Assembly: GCA_021827885.1 (NCBI GenBank)
Contig: JAKAUD010000140.1
Location: 1 to 13,420, forward strand
Reading direction: 5' to 3'
DNA length: 13,420 bases
Source of the DNA: Thermoplasmata archaeon
GTDB lineage: Archaea; Thermoplasmatota; Thermoplasmata; Thermoplasmatales; Thermoplasmataceae
Below the pieces are notes generated by a model, which was given only the letters and a program-made list of their open reading frames with translations, did no database searches and was not told where the DNA came from. The position numbers and the translations under genes are program-made. Of this stretch, positions 1-6,284 are shown piece after piece (position 1 is the stretch's first letter; each line of letters begins with the position of its first letter).

Positions 1-303
1 AGGTCCCATATCCTTCATGCCAACCCCATATATCTGACAGGCATAATAACACACATATATCTTCAGCATTCCATCTTCTCGCCCTTCTCTAAGATTCTTG
101 GTGAAATCCGGGTCTTTCTTCTGAATAAGTTCCGAAGACTTCGTAGAGATTCTAACTTCCGGTTCCTTCAGAAAAGCTTTTAGACCATCCATGGTCACGA
201 AAATAATTACTTCATCACCTATCGATGCCCTTAGTCCTGCCTCTATGGATGCAAACATTAGCCCAGAAAGCTCGTTTGTCCCCAGTATAATACCTACTTT
301 CAT
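1..303 (-). CDS. DsrE-family (DsrE/F-like) sulfurtransferase, 3' end cut off by window edge
   Basis: The visible 101 codons start with MKVGIILGTNELSG, then a helix and a strand ending in a VIIFVTMDGLKAF segment. This is the alternating alpha/beta pattern and the 'F.T..GL' strand seen in DsrE/DsrF/DsrH-like small sulfurtransferases. Two cysteines lie near the end of the visible part (about C85 and C89, in KIYVCYYACQIYGVG), where DsrE-type proteins carry their persulfide cysteine. The ATG is 3 nt after the dsrK stop, with a GGTG element just upstream, so it is the last visible gene of the dsr operon. Family proteins pass sulfane sulfur between carriers such as TusA and DsrC. The reading frame is open to base 1, so length and C-terminus are unknown. 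The family call is by eye; the exact subfamily (DsrE, DsrE2, DsrE3) cannot be decided. Confidence 0.7.
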   Translation of the reverse strand, partial: MKVGIILGTNELSGLMFASIEAGLRASIGDEVIIFVTMDGLKAFLKEPEVRISTKSSELIQKKDPDFTKNLREGREDGMLKIYVCYYACQIYGVGMKDMGP

Positions 304-306
304 ATT

Positions 307-1692
307 TTACACCTCGATCGCATAACCCACAAGATCCATTAAGCCCTTAACCTTCATATCGACCTTGTGGAAGTCGAAAACAAAGGGAAATTGTGCCTTG
401 TCTATGGCACATGGTGAAACCATGTAGTGAGCGCCGGTTTTCGCCGCAAAATAGGCCGCAGGCCAGCCAGCCCAAGCTCTTGACTCGTTCCATTCTTTCT
501 CGTCTGCAAGAAGACCTGCACCAGCTCCACAGCAGAACGTCTTCTCCTTCGAGTACTCTGCTTCAACGGTTTCACGGACGACTGCGCTGAGTATTCTCCT
601 TGGCTCATCAACCAGGTTGCCGCCCCTTGATAGGTTGCATGGATCGTGATAGTTGTAAAGATCGTCATTCTTGTTCCTGTCCACTTTGATCTCTCCTCTT
701 TCCAGTGCTTTGTCCGTTAGTTGATGTACATGTTGCAGAGAGATTCCACTTTCGGCAAGTCTGTACCTGACGTAGTTATTAGCAGTCCTCCACCCGTGGC
801 CACACTCTCCCCAGACAACCTCCTTGACTCCTCTCTTCACTGCTTCGTTAGCTACCATGTCACCGAAATTCCTCATGATGCGTTCGCTCACGAAAGTTCC
901 GAAATTGGCAGCCTCCGCCGTTGCGGTTGAGATGGTCCAATCCTTTTTTAGTGCATACATCACCTTGGCATATCCTTTCAACGTATCATTGTTGACTATT
1001 ATGTCTGCCGAAGATGGAACAAATAGCACAGAAGCTTTTGTCTTGTCCAGTGGAATGTCTATTTCCCTCCCAGTTTCCTCCTGCAGCTCTTCCTTCACAA
1101 AATCCACTGCCGATCCTATAGCCTTGCTGTTCAAGCCCATGTTATTTCCGGTCTTGTATACCTGCGCGAGGGTTGCAGCGACATAATCCGGCACCACTCC
1201 CATTTCAGTGAGTATGTTTCTCACGTTCCTTGTTATCTCTGCCTGGTCGATTCCCTGCGGACAGAAATATGAGCATCTCCTGCATTCTGTGCACTGATAA
1301 TAGTATGAATAAAGTCTCTTTAGATCCACCGAATCCTTGTTTAATCTATTCCCCTTCCTGTAGAGCTTCCTGGCCAGGTTAGCCCTTCCCACAGGACTGT
1401 TGTTGACATCCCCGGTGGATATGAAGAAGTGACACTTGTCCAGGCATATCCCACACCTTGTGCAAGACTCCATGAAATTGACAAAAGCACGACTGCCTCT
1501 CAACTCCTTGAATTTATCTACGAAATGCTGTGGATCAGTTTGTTTTTCAACAGCAATATCTTTCAGCAAAGAATCTTTCGATTGTCTCGGATTGGTGCCA
1601 TTTGCCCATTCAATATCTTTCTGTTTAGAGAGCCATTCCTCTGCTTTTCCGCTGGGGCTTTTAAGCAGTATATCGCGTATCTTGGGATTCAT
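307..1692 (-). CDS. dsrK: DsrK: HdrD-like iron-sulfur subunit of the DsrMK membrane complex
   Basis: This 461-residue protein has two four-cysteine ferredoxin motifs (C77/C80/C83/C87 and C134/C137/C140/C144, each CxxCxxCxxxC). They are followed by a CCG-type domain with C297 in a GECGHGWR motif, C352 in HDPCNLSRGG, the pair C387-C388 in CCGAGAG, and C428. The GECGH..R signature and ferredoxin-plus-CCG layout are those of DsrK and related HdrD-like proteins, which bind a special cubane cluster and reduce disulfide or trisulfide substrates. In the Dsr pathway the substrate is the DsrC trisulfide, on the cytoplasmic face of the membrane. The second cysteine of the last CCG CxxC is not visible (SPCAID), in keeping with a DsrK-type rather than a full two-CCG HdrB/HdrD. 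The ATG overlaps the dsrM stop as ATGA, which implies translational coupling. Confidence 0.9.
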   Translation of the reverse strand: MNPKIRDILLKSPSGKAEEWLSKQKDIEWANGTNPRQSKDSLLKDIAVEKQTDPQHFVDKFKELRGSRAFVNFMESCTRCGICLDKCHFFISTGDVNNSPVGRANLARKLYRKGNRLNKDSVDLKRLYSYYYQCTECRRCSYFCPQGIDQAEITRNVRNILTEMGVVPDYVAATLAQVYKTGNNMGLNSKAIGSAVDFVKEELQEETGREIDIPLDKTKASVLFVPSSADIIVNNDTLKGYAKVMYALKKDWTISTATAEAANFGTFVSERIMRNFGDMVANEAVKRGVKEVVWGECGHGWRTANNYVRYRLAESGISLQHVHQLTDKALERGEIKVDRNKNDDLYNYHDPCNLSRGGNLVDEPRRILSAVVRETVEAEYSKEKTFCCGAGAGLLADEKEWNESRAWAGWPAAYFAAKTGAHYMVSPCAIDKAQFPFVFDFHKVDMKVKGLMDLVGYAIEV

Positions 1693-2444
1693 TGAACTTC
1701 ACCCTGGTGAGATATGGAACATATGGTAGGGCTGGTGAAGAACGCATAGGGGTGAACAAGCTTGCTCAAGGGTAGATAGGCGAGCAGGGTGAGTGTCAGA
1801 AGAAAGTGCACAATGAAAATTGGGGCATATGGCACCGCGATTGGTGCAAATGAAAAGAGCGACAAAATGAAAGGACTGACCTGTGCATAAGCAAAATCAG
1901 CGGGGAGAATGAAACGCATAAGGATTCCAGTTATTCCGATTCCTACAATCAGCAGTATAGAAAAGTAGTCTGAGGCATTGCTTATCTTTCTAAGGTAAGG
2001 ATTCAGAACCCTTCTCCCCACCAACATAAGACCAGACCCAACCATAACGAATGCAAGCGTGGTTCCAAGATATGCCCCTATGGCTTCCATTGTAATTTCC
2101 GATACTCCAGCTGCAGCAAAATATGGCATGAGAATCAGGTCAGAGTGCGCCAATATTATGATCCACAGACTCCAGTGAAATGCGAGCCCAGTGTATCTGA
2201 CGAATGGATCATCCTTTGCACTACTGAAAAGAAGCATTCTGGACAGCATGTTTTTGACCGCTTGAAGACGGGTATTCTGTCCGGGGTAAGTGAAGAGGTT
2301 TGGATACCCAAGGTAGGTGTTTGTAGGACCTTTCTTCTTGAATATCCACCTCAATACCACGATAAAGCTACCAAGAAACATGATGCCCACTGCCAAATAA
2401 GCAAAGGTCACAACGGCAATAGTAAAAATAGTCAAAATAGTCAA
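1689..2444 (-). CDS. dsrM: DsrM: NarI-like cytochrome b membrane subunit of DsrMK
   Basis: This is a hydrophobic protein with about five membrane segments. It begins at a run rich in T, I and F and ends near LLAYLPLSKLVHPY. Counting from the TTG proposed here, histidines H90, H100, H213 and H231 lie in or beside the second and last helices, as expected for the two haem b groups of the NarI/DsrM family. Such proteins exchange electrons with the quinone pool and pass them to DsrK. The frame is open back to an ATG at 2573, but that would overlap the conserved C-terminus of dsrB by 106 nt. I therefore prefer TTG at 2444, 23 nt after the dsrB stop (TTG at 2435 is also possible); a GGATGG sequence lies just upstream. 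This gives about 251 residues. The ATGA overlap links it to dsrK. Function is confident, the start is not. Confidence 0.85.
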   Translation of the reverse strand: MTILTIFTIAVVTFAYLAVGIMFLGSFIVVLRWIFKKKGPTNTYLGYPNLFTYPGQNTRLQAVKNMLSRMLLFSSAKDDPFVRYTGLAFHWSLWIIILAHSDLILMPYFAAAGVSEITMEAIGAYLGTTLAFVMVGSGLMLVGRRVLNPYLRKISNASDYFSILLIVGIGITGILMRFILPADFAYAQVSPFILSLFSFAPIAVPYAPIFIVHFLLTLTLLAYLPLSKLVHPYAFFTSPTICSISHQGEVQ

Positions 2445-2467
2445 AGTATTCCACCATCCTTCAAGGG

Positions 2468-3535
2468 TTATCTGCCACTTCCTTCCCTTATGGTCATGAT
2501 TCCTCTGAGATCCAGGTACTCCATGCTCTGCTGGAAGAATGGCAAACCAGTCTTCATGAAGAATTTCTCCCAACCTATCCTATCGATCCAGTCAGATATG
2601 CGTTCCCCTTTCTTTGCATCTGCCTTCCATGTTTCAACAATCTTGCGAACAACTGCGACCGTCTTCTCATAGTGGGGAGGTTCGTTTGGCATGAACGGCA
2701 CCACAATCCTTCCAAGCGTTGTCCCATACCTCGAAGCAGAGGCTTTTCCGCCTATAGCAATCGCATGACCGTCGGTCTTCTCAGGTGTCTGGAATATTAT
2801 ACCGGCGCATGCGCTTAAGCACAGCCCGCATCCGATGCATAGGTTTGCTCGGATCTCCAGTGTTCTGGATCCGTCTGGCAAGGGTTTCAGCTGTATAGCG
2901 CCAACCGGGCAGGAAAATGCCGTTCCCTGCATATCGCAGGTTTTAGCTGCATCAGTCACTACCGGAACCTCCGTATGGATGCCACTGATTGAGATGTCGG
3001 TGAGGAAACTCCCTCCGCAAGAACTTGGGCATCCGGAGACCGATATTGCAAGCTTGGAGGGTAGCTCCTCCTTATCGAAGTAATCATGAAGATCATTGGC
3101 AAGACTCTGTAAGATGGATGGCGCATCAGTTGCCGCAAGTGCACAATGGAAGTAGCCTGCACAGCTGGTCATATTCCAGATATGCCCTTCCCACCCGCCG
3201 ACAGGAAAGCCAAGTGCATTCAGTTCATTCGTGAGTGTTTGGGCATCTTCCAGATCCTTGGTTATGAACTCCATGTTGAGAGCCTGTGTGAATCTCATGG
3301 AACCCCCAGCATACTTCCTCGCAAGCTCCGATATCTTTCTCATCGTTTCAGTACTGTATCTGCCGTTTGGAGTGGAACCCGCTTTTACGCTATAGACTTT
3401 TCTTCCTTCTGAATCCACATGCTCAATGATACCCGATCTGACGACGGTGTGGTTGATCCACTTGCCTATGGAACCCTTCAGGTAGTCGGGAATAAAATTG
3501 GAATATGGCCTTGGAGGACCCTCAATTGCTGTCAC
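2468..3535 (-). CDS. dsrB: DsrB: dissimilatory sulfite reductase beta subunit
   Basis: The product is 355 residues, within the usual DsrB range. Siroheme/[4Fe-4S] ligands are visible as a Cx5C pair (C125, C131 in SCAGYFHCALAATDA) and a Cx3C pair (C169, C173 in SGCPSSCGGS). The HC....ATDA stretch is typical of DsrB. An inserted ferredoxin domain follows, with C200, C209 (SCPVGAI) and C233/C236/C239/C243 (CIGCGLCLSAC). With DsrA it forms the alpha2beta2 enzyme that reduces sulfite by four electrons at siroheme and passes the sulfur to DsrC. The start is GTG, and its GTGA overlaps the dsrA TGA stop, so coupling to dsrA is strong. The C-terminal segment (EKFFMKTGLPFF) looks conserved, which argues against a long coding overlap with dsrM. 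A member of the wider siroheme reductase family is the only alternative, and the operon disfavours it. Confidence 0.92.
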   Translation of the reverse strand: MTAIEGPPRPYSNFIPDYLKGSIGKWINHTVVRSGIIEHVDSEGRKVYSVKAGSTPNGRYSTETMRKISELARKYAGGSMRFTQALNMEFITKDLEDAQTLTNELNALGFPVGGWEGHIWNMTSCAGYFHCALAATDAPSILQSLANDLHDYFDKEELPSKLAISVSGCPSSCGGSFLTDISISGIHTEVPVVTDAAKTCDMQGTAFSCPVGAIQLKPLPDGSRTLEIRANLCIGCGLCLSACAGIIFQTPEKTDGHAIAIGGKASASRYGTTLGRIVVPFMPNEPPHYEKTVAVVRKIVETWKADAKKGERISDWIDRIGWEKFFMKTGLPFFQQSMEYLDLRGIMTIREGSGR

Positions 3536-4713
3536 TGTGGCTCACCTCTTACAATCCTCTCTGGTATCTGCTTCCTGTCTTCCTCATTCACGGCGTAAAA
3601 TATGTTCGTTCTGAGATCCTTAACATTCATGGCACCAGCTTTCATCCCCATCAGATCCAGGAAGCCTTTCATTCCAATTCTGAAAATCAGGTCTCCCATT
3701 CTTTCCTTCCTCGCCGCATGGTCACTGAAGACCTCCACAATCTTCCCTATAAGATTCATTGCCTCATCCATGGTGTTGACCCTCGTCAGAAGTTTACCGG
3801 TTAAGGGGCCCTTCTTTCCCCTGAGTTTGCCACCAACATATATAAGGAACCTCTTCTCCTTTCCGGGAGAAATTGCGCCTTCACCCTTTCTGAGGCATCC
3901 CATGCACTGGATGCAATCTTCTCCTTTTATTTTGATACCCTCTTCTGAAGCAGAAATAGCAAGAGTTGGACAGGATTGTATTATATCATCAATCTTCTTG
4001 CTTCCAAGCTTCTTTATCATCTGTTCATTGACAATTGGTGCCCCTTCCCAGGAACCCACGATCCCAAGATCTGCTTTTTGTGTGCTTCTGGCACAATCAA
4101 GTGGGCAACCTGATATCTTCAATTTCACCTTGTGCGGGAAGGTGGGGTATTTCGCGTAGTCGTTAAACCTGTCATAGAAGCTATCTCTGGCTTGCATCGT
4201 GTCAAGATTGGCATACTCGCACAGTGCAGCGCCGACACAGTTTGTCACGTTTCTGAAAGCATCTCCTGTTGACCCCATTTCGAATCCGGCATCCCTGAAT
4301 TCCACTGCGAAATCCCTGACCCTTTCCTTTGGGATCCCTGGTATTTCTATATTGTGACCGGTGCTCAAGGCGTGCAACATTCCCACTCCATACTTATCTG
4401 CAAAGTCGCAGAACCCATCCATCATATCAGATGTCATGAAATTGCCAGATGGTATCAGGACCCTCACAACATTTGCACTCTCACCGATGTCTGGCCTGCT
4501 GGTAACCCTCATAAGGATGCCTGTAGGCACCCCTGGAACTGACACATACCCTCCTGTGGTGAACAGATCCCTCTTGAGATAGAGAGAGGCACCGTAAAGG
4601 TCCACAAGATATCTGGTCTTCTTTGCTTCTCTTATGAAATTTGGCCAAGGTCCCTTCTCTATCTCGCTAACGATTTCCCTTCCCTTCCTGACTTCCTCCA
4701 AGACTTCTGTCAT
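3532..4713 (-). CDS. dsrA: DsrA: dissimilatory sulfite reductase alpha subunit
   Basis: The product is 393 residues, slightly shorter than typical bacterial DsrA. The N-terminal KGPWPNFIREAK motif is characteristic of DsrA. The siroheme-cluster ligands appear as C159/C165 (Cx5C, NCVGAALC) and C203/C207 (Cx3C, SGCPLDC). The ferredoxin insert uses C248 (SCPTLAI) and C267/C270/C273 (CIQCMGC), with no fourth cysteine in the run. This arrangement is normal for DsrA, where the SCP cysteine completes the cluster, so it is not a defect. DsrA pairs with DsrB to reduce sulfite to the DsrC-bound trisulfide. The ATG overlaps the TGA of the upstream small gene as ATGA, and its own TGA overlaps the dsrB GTG, so the three genes are probably translationally coupled. 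The start is well supported by the overlap and the alignable N-terminus. Confidence 0.92.
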   Translation of the reverse strand: MTEVLEEVRKGREIVSEIEKGPWPNFIREAKKTRYLVDLYGASLYLKRDLFTTGGYVSVPGVPTGILMRVTSRPDIGESANVVRVLIPSGNFMTSDMMDGFCDFADKYGVGMLHALSTGHNIEIPGIPKERVRDFAVEFRDAGFEMGSTGDAFRNVTNCVGAALCEYANLDTMQARDSFYDRFNDYAKYPTFPHKVKLKISGCPLDCARSTQKADLGIVGSWEGAPIVNEQMIKKLGSKKIDDIIQSCPTLAISASEEGIKIKGEDCIQCMGCLRKGEGAISPGKEKRFLIYVGGKLRGKKGPLTGKLLTRVNTMDEAMNLIGKIVEVFSDHAARKERMGDLIFRIGMKGFLDLMGMKAGAMNVKDLRTNIFYAVNEEDRKQIPERIVRGEPQ

Positions 4714-5012
4714 GCTTTCACCTTCAAATACTGATCAAGTGCGTAACCTGTTCCAACGGCGTAACCATTCTTCCTGCAGTAATCTGTAAAATAACTCCTT
4801 TGATTTTCGTCTAAAACTACTCGAATCACCGGAATTTCACTTTCCTTTGCCTCGATTTTTTCGCATTTTCCAATTGTATTCACGCAATTCGGGCAAACCT
4901 GATCTCTGGTTGTGAGATATTTCAATCTCTTTGCACGAACTATGTTATTAACTTCCTCATCCGCCATGATATCGATTGAATATCCGCAAATCGGACAAAC
5001 AAGATATATCAT
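4710..5012 (-). CDS. Unrecognised small two-CxxC (zinc-ribbon-like) protein between dsrC and dsrA
   Basis: I do not recognise this family. From the ATG at 5012 the product is about 100 residues. It begins MIYLVCPICGYSIDIM, and about 40 residues later has CPNCVNTIGKC, so two CxxC knuckles could bind zinc or iron in a ribbon or rubredoxin-like fold. The C-terminal half has no cysteine apart from YCRKNG, is mixed alpha/beta and ends DQYLKVKA. The ATG at 5012 follows the dsrC stop by 2 nt. An ATG at 5024 and one at 5057 would overlap dsrC by 10 and 43 nt, so 5012 is preferred. The stop overlaps dsrA (ATGA). Its place inside the dsrC-dsrAB core suggests a role in assembling, binding or regulating sulfite reductase, but this is inference from position only. 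It is not DsrD, which lacks such cysteines. Confidence 0.8.
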   Translation of the reverse strand: MIYLVCPICGYSIDIMADEEVNNIVRAKRLKYLTTRDQVCPNCVNTIGKCEKIEAKESEIPVIRVVLDENQRSYFTDYCRKNGYAVGTGYALDQYLKVKA

Positions 5013-5014
5013 TC

Positions 5015-5365
5015 TTACACGCATCCTGTTGGTTTTGGTGCTCCTGCAAGCCTGCACGCACCCTTGGCCGGTCCCGTCGGAAACAATTGATATATCTTTT
5101 TCAGATCATTTCCCGTGTTTTTGACAACCATCCTGATTGGGGGGCAGCTGCCGAATTCCATATAGTATTTTCTAAGGTAATCTATGATTTTCCAATGCTC
5201 AGGAGTGAGCTCTGCCACTGACTCATCGCCCGCTATCGCTAATGCAAATTCAGGACACCATTCTCCCGGGTTGACAAGGAAACCGTCCTCGTCTATTTCA
5301 ATTTCCTTTTCCCTTCCTTCAGCGGTCTTAAGTTTTATAAATCTCTTGTTTTCCGATGAATCCAT
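5015..5365 (-). CDS. dsrC: DsrC: sulfur-carrier protein, substrate partner of DsrAB and DsrK
   Basis: This 116-residue protein ends with the DsrC signature LFPTGPAKGAC....APKPTGCV, including the two redox cysteines C104 (CysB) and C115 (penultimate, CysA). Upstream the IDEDGFLVNPGEW and LTPEHWKIIDYLRKYY blocks match the DsrC/TusE/RspA fold. Both catalytic cysteines and the flexible C-terminal arm are intact, so it should form the trisulfide with sulfite-derived sulfur and act as substrate for DsrMK. TusE-type homologues lack the CysB residue, so this is a true DsrC. Two further cysteines (C37, C74) are present. It is the first gene of the operon. A GGGTGA Shine-Dalgarno-like sequence lies about 8 nt before the ATG. 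Confidence 0.95.
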   Translation of the reverse strand: MDSSENKRFIKLKTAEGREKEIEIDEDGFLVNPGEWCPEFALAIAGDESVAELTPEHWKIIDYLRKYYMEFGSCPPIRMVVKNTGNDLKKIYQLFPTGPAKGACRLAGAPKPTGCV

Positions 5366-5372
5366 TATCTAC

Positions 5373-5409
5373 TCACCCTTAATTCTTTATGAAAAAGATG
5401 GTCATAAAC
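5373..5409 (-). promoter_or_regulatory. Candidate promoter and ribosome binding site of the dsr operon
   Basis: Reading the minus strand, a TATA-like GTTTATGAC lies 36-44 nt before the dsrC ATG, and AAGGGTGAGT, with a GGGTGA Shine-Dalgarno-like core at 5373-5378, lies just upstream of the start. A transcript starting about 25 nt after the TATA-like box would have a short leader that still contains this site. The TATA match is weak and there is no experimental support. Confidence 0.35.
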
Positions 5410-5810
5410 GAACTACCGTATCTGTAAGGGAAAAATTGCTTCCTTTCAAGTTGTTCCATAACCGAGTGCGAGCTTCGTTAATTCTTGTTGTGATCCGCTT
5501 AAGATCTATTTATTCGACCATTAATTCAAGTTTAGGACACAGAATGCCACATAATCAGGATCATATCTCGTCATAGATGCAAAAACTCGACGGGTGGGGA
5601 AATGATAATAGCCATAGCTCCAGAACACAGACGCCGCCGCACTAATGGTACATTTTAGACGGTGGAGAGTTAGCCTATGCCAACTACGTTTTCTGCAGGA
5701 CGATGCTTCTCAATCACGCCATTTTTTTACTTTTTCGCTGAATTCACCCTTTATTTACTGCTCCGAAAGGCAAAATACATTTCAATTCGTGAAATAGATC
5801 ATAAAAAGAA

Positions 5811-5820
5811 AATAAATTAA
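5811..5820 (+). promoter_or_regulatory. TATA-like box for the small gene at 5841
   Basis: AATAAATTAA lies 21-30 nt upstream of the GTG at 5841. That distance places the transcription start on or next to the start codon, as expected for a leaderless archaeal mRNA. The surrounding sequence is AT-rich, so the match could be partly by chance. Confidence 0.4.
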
Positions 5821-5840
5821 CAAGAAATATATTCAGTAAT

Positions 5841-6227
5841 GTGAAGAATTTAAGCGGGCACATTTATTTTGACGATTCGTTTAATTGGAAAAGCCTCGAA
5901 AAAGTCTTTCCATTAATATTTGACGAAATAGCCGAAAAAGGGAAGCAAACTCAGGAAGAAATACAACATGATCAGGTCAGGCTTGAACTCAACATGAGGG
6001 AAATTCGGGAAGGAAAGAAACCGCTTGGATACAACTCTGAAAATTCCAGACTGAAACTTATTTTTCCCATTGATAAGAAAGAGATGATTATAATCAGAAA
6101 CTATCCTTCCGAAGATATTGCAGAAATCACTGAAAAAATCGCAAAGATCCTAAAGTCCAAGAAAATTAAATTCAAAACTGATTTAGATAAGACCGTGCTT
6201 TCTGAAATAATAAAAAAGAGAAAATAA
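5841..6227 (+). CDS. Hypothetical small charged protein, 128 residues
   Basis: I do not recognise this protein. It has 128 residues, no cysteine, no signal peptide and no membrane segment. It has an acidic/basic mid-region (IAEKGKQTQEEIQHDQVRLE), then a predicted strand-helix unit (MIIIRNYPSEDIAEITEKIA) and a lysine-rich end (SEIIKKRK). The overall look is a soluble alpha/beta protein. The start is GTG at 5841; the ATG two bases earlier is out of frame and followed at once by TGA. It is transcribed away from the dsr operon and ends 57 nt before the TauE-like gene, which seems to have its own promoter. A role linked to sulfur metabolism is only a guess from position. The frame has sensible codon use and no shadow gene opposite, so it is probably real. 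Confidence 0.65.
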   Translation: MKNLSGHIYFDDSFNWKSLEKVFPLIFDEIAEKGKQTQEEIQHDQVRLELNMREIREGKKPLGYNSENSRLKLIFPIDKKEMIIIRNYPSEDIAEITEKIAKILKSKKIKFKTDLDKTVLSEIIKKRK

Positions 6228-6256
6228 CTCAAGAATTTTAATATGCTTTGAAAACT

Positions 6257-6268
6257 GATAAATAATAT
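6257..6268 (+). promoter_or_regulatory. TATA-like box for the TauE/SafE permease gene
   Basis: GATAAATAATAT lies 17-28 nt upstream of the ATG at 6285, which fits a leaderless or nearly leaderless transcript. The GGAGGT that follows the ATG at 6285 sits only one base before the next ATG (6297). That is too close to act as a ribosome binding site for it, which supports 6285 as the start. Confidence 0.45.
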
Positions 6269-6284
6269 CCGGTAATGCTCAACG

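Larger units (their letters stand above)
5366..5840. other. Gene-poor stretch between the dsr operon and the plus-strand block
   Basis: No convincing gene lies here. Apart from the promoters at its two ends, it holds a plus-strand reading from ATG 5577 that is interrupted by TAA at 5643-5645 and runs on in the same frame to TGA at 5739-5741 (WYILDGGELAYANYVF and onward). This may be a decayed coding remnant or chance. T-runs at 5722-5728 and 5731-5735 could terminate plus-strand transcription. I saw no tRNA, clear inverted repeat pair or insertion sequence ends. Confidence 0.4.

Noticed and set aside
2445..2573. N-terminal extension of dsrM from the ATG at 2573
   Set aside because: It would read through the conserved C-terminus of dsrB in another frame, and the residues before the first membrane segment do not resemble a DsrM start. 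A TTG start after the dsrB stop is more economical.
2145..2672. Plus-strand open frame of 175 codons opposite dsrM and dsrB
   Set aside because: It lies antisense to two recognised genes, has no family features and no promoter-like sequence.
3602..4159. Plus-strand open frame of 185 codons opposite dsrA
   Set aside because: DsrA on the other strand has full family motifs; the long antisense frame reflects codon bias.
3532..4713. Apparent loss of a ferredoxin cysteine in DsrA (CIQCMGC followed by LRKGEGA)
   Set aside because: DsrA normally has only three cysteines in this run and takes its fourth from the SCP motif upstream, which is present (C248). It is not a defect.
4710..5012. DsrD identity for the small gene beside dsrA
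   Set aside because: DsrD is a winged-helix protein of about 78 residues without paired CxxC motifs, and it usually follows dsrB. This protein is longer and has two CxxC knuckles.
5184..5576. Plus-strand open frame of 130 codons over the dsrC 5' half and the gap
   Set aside because: It lies opposite dsrC, whose protein is unmistakable, and its serine-rich product looks like an antisense shadow.
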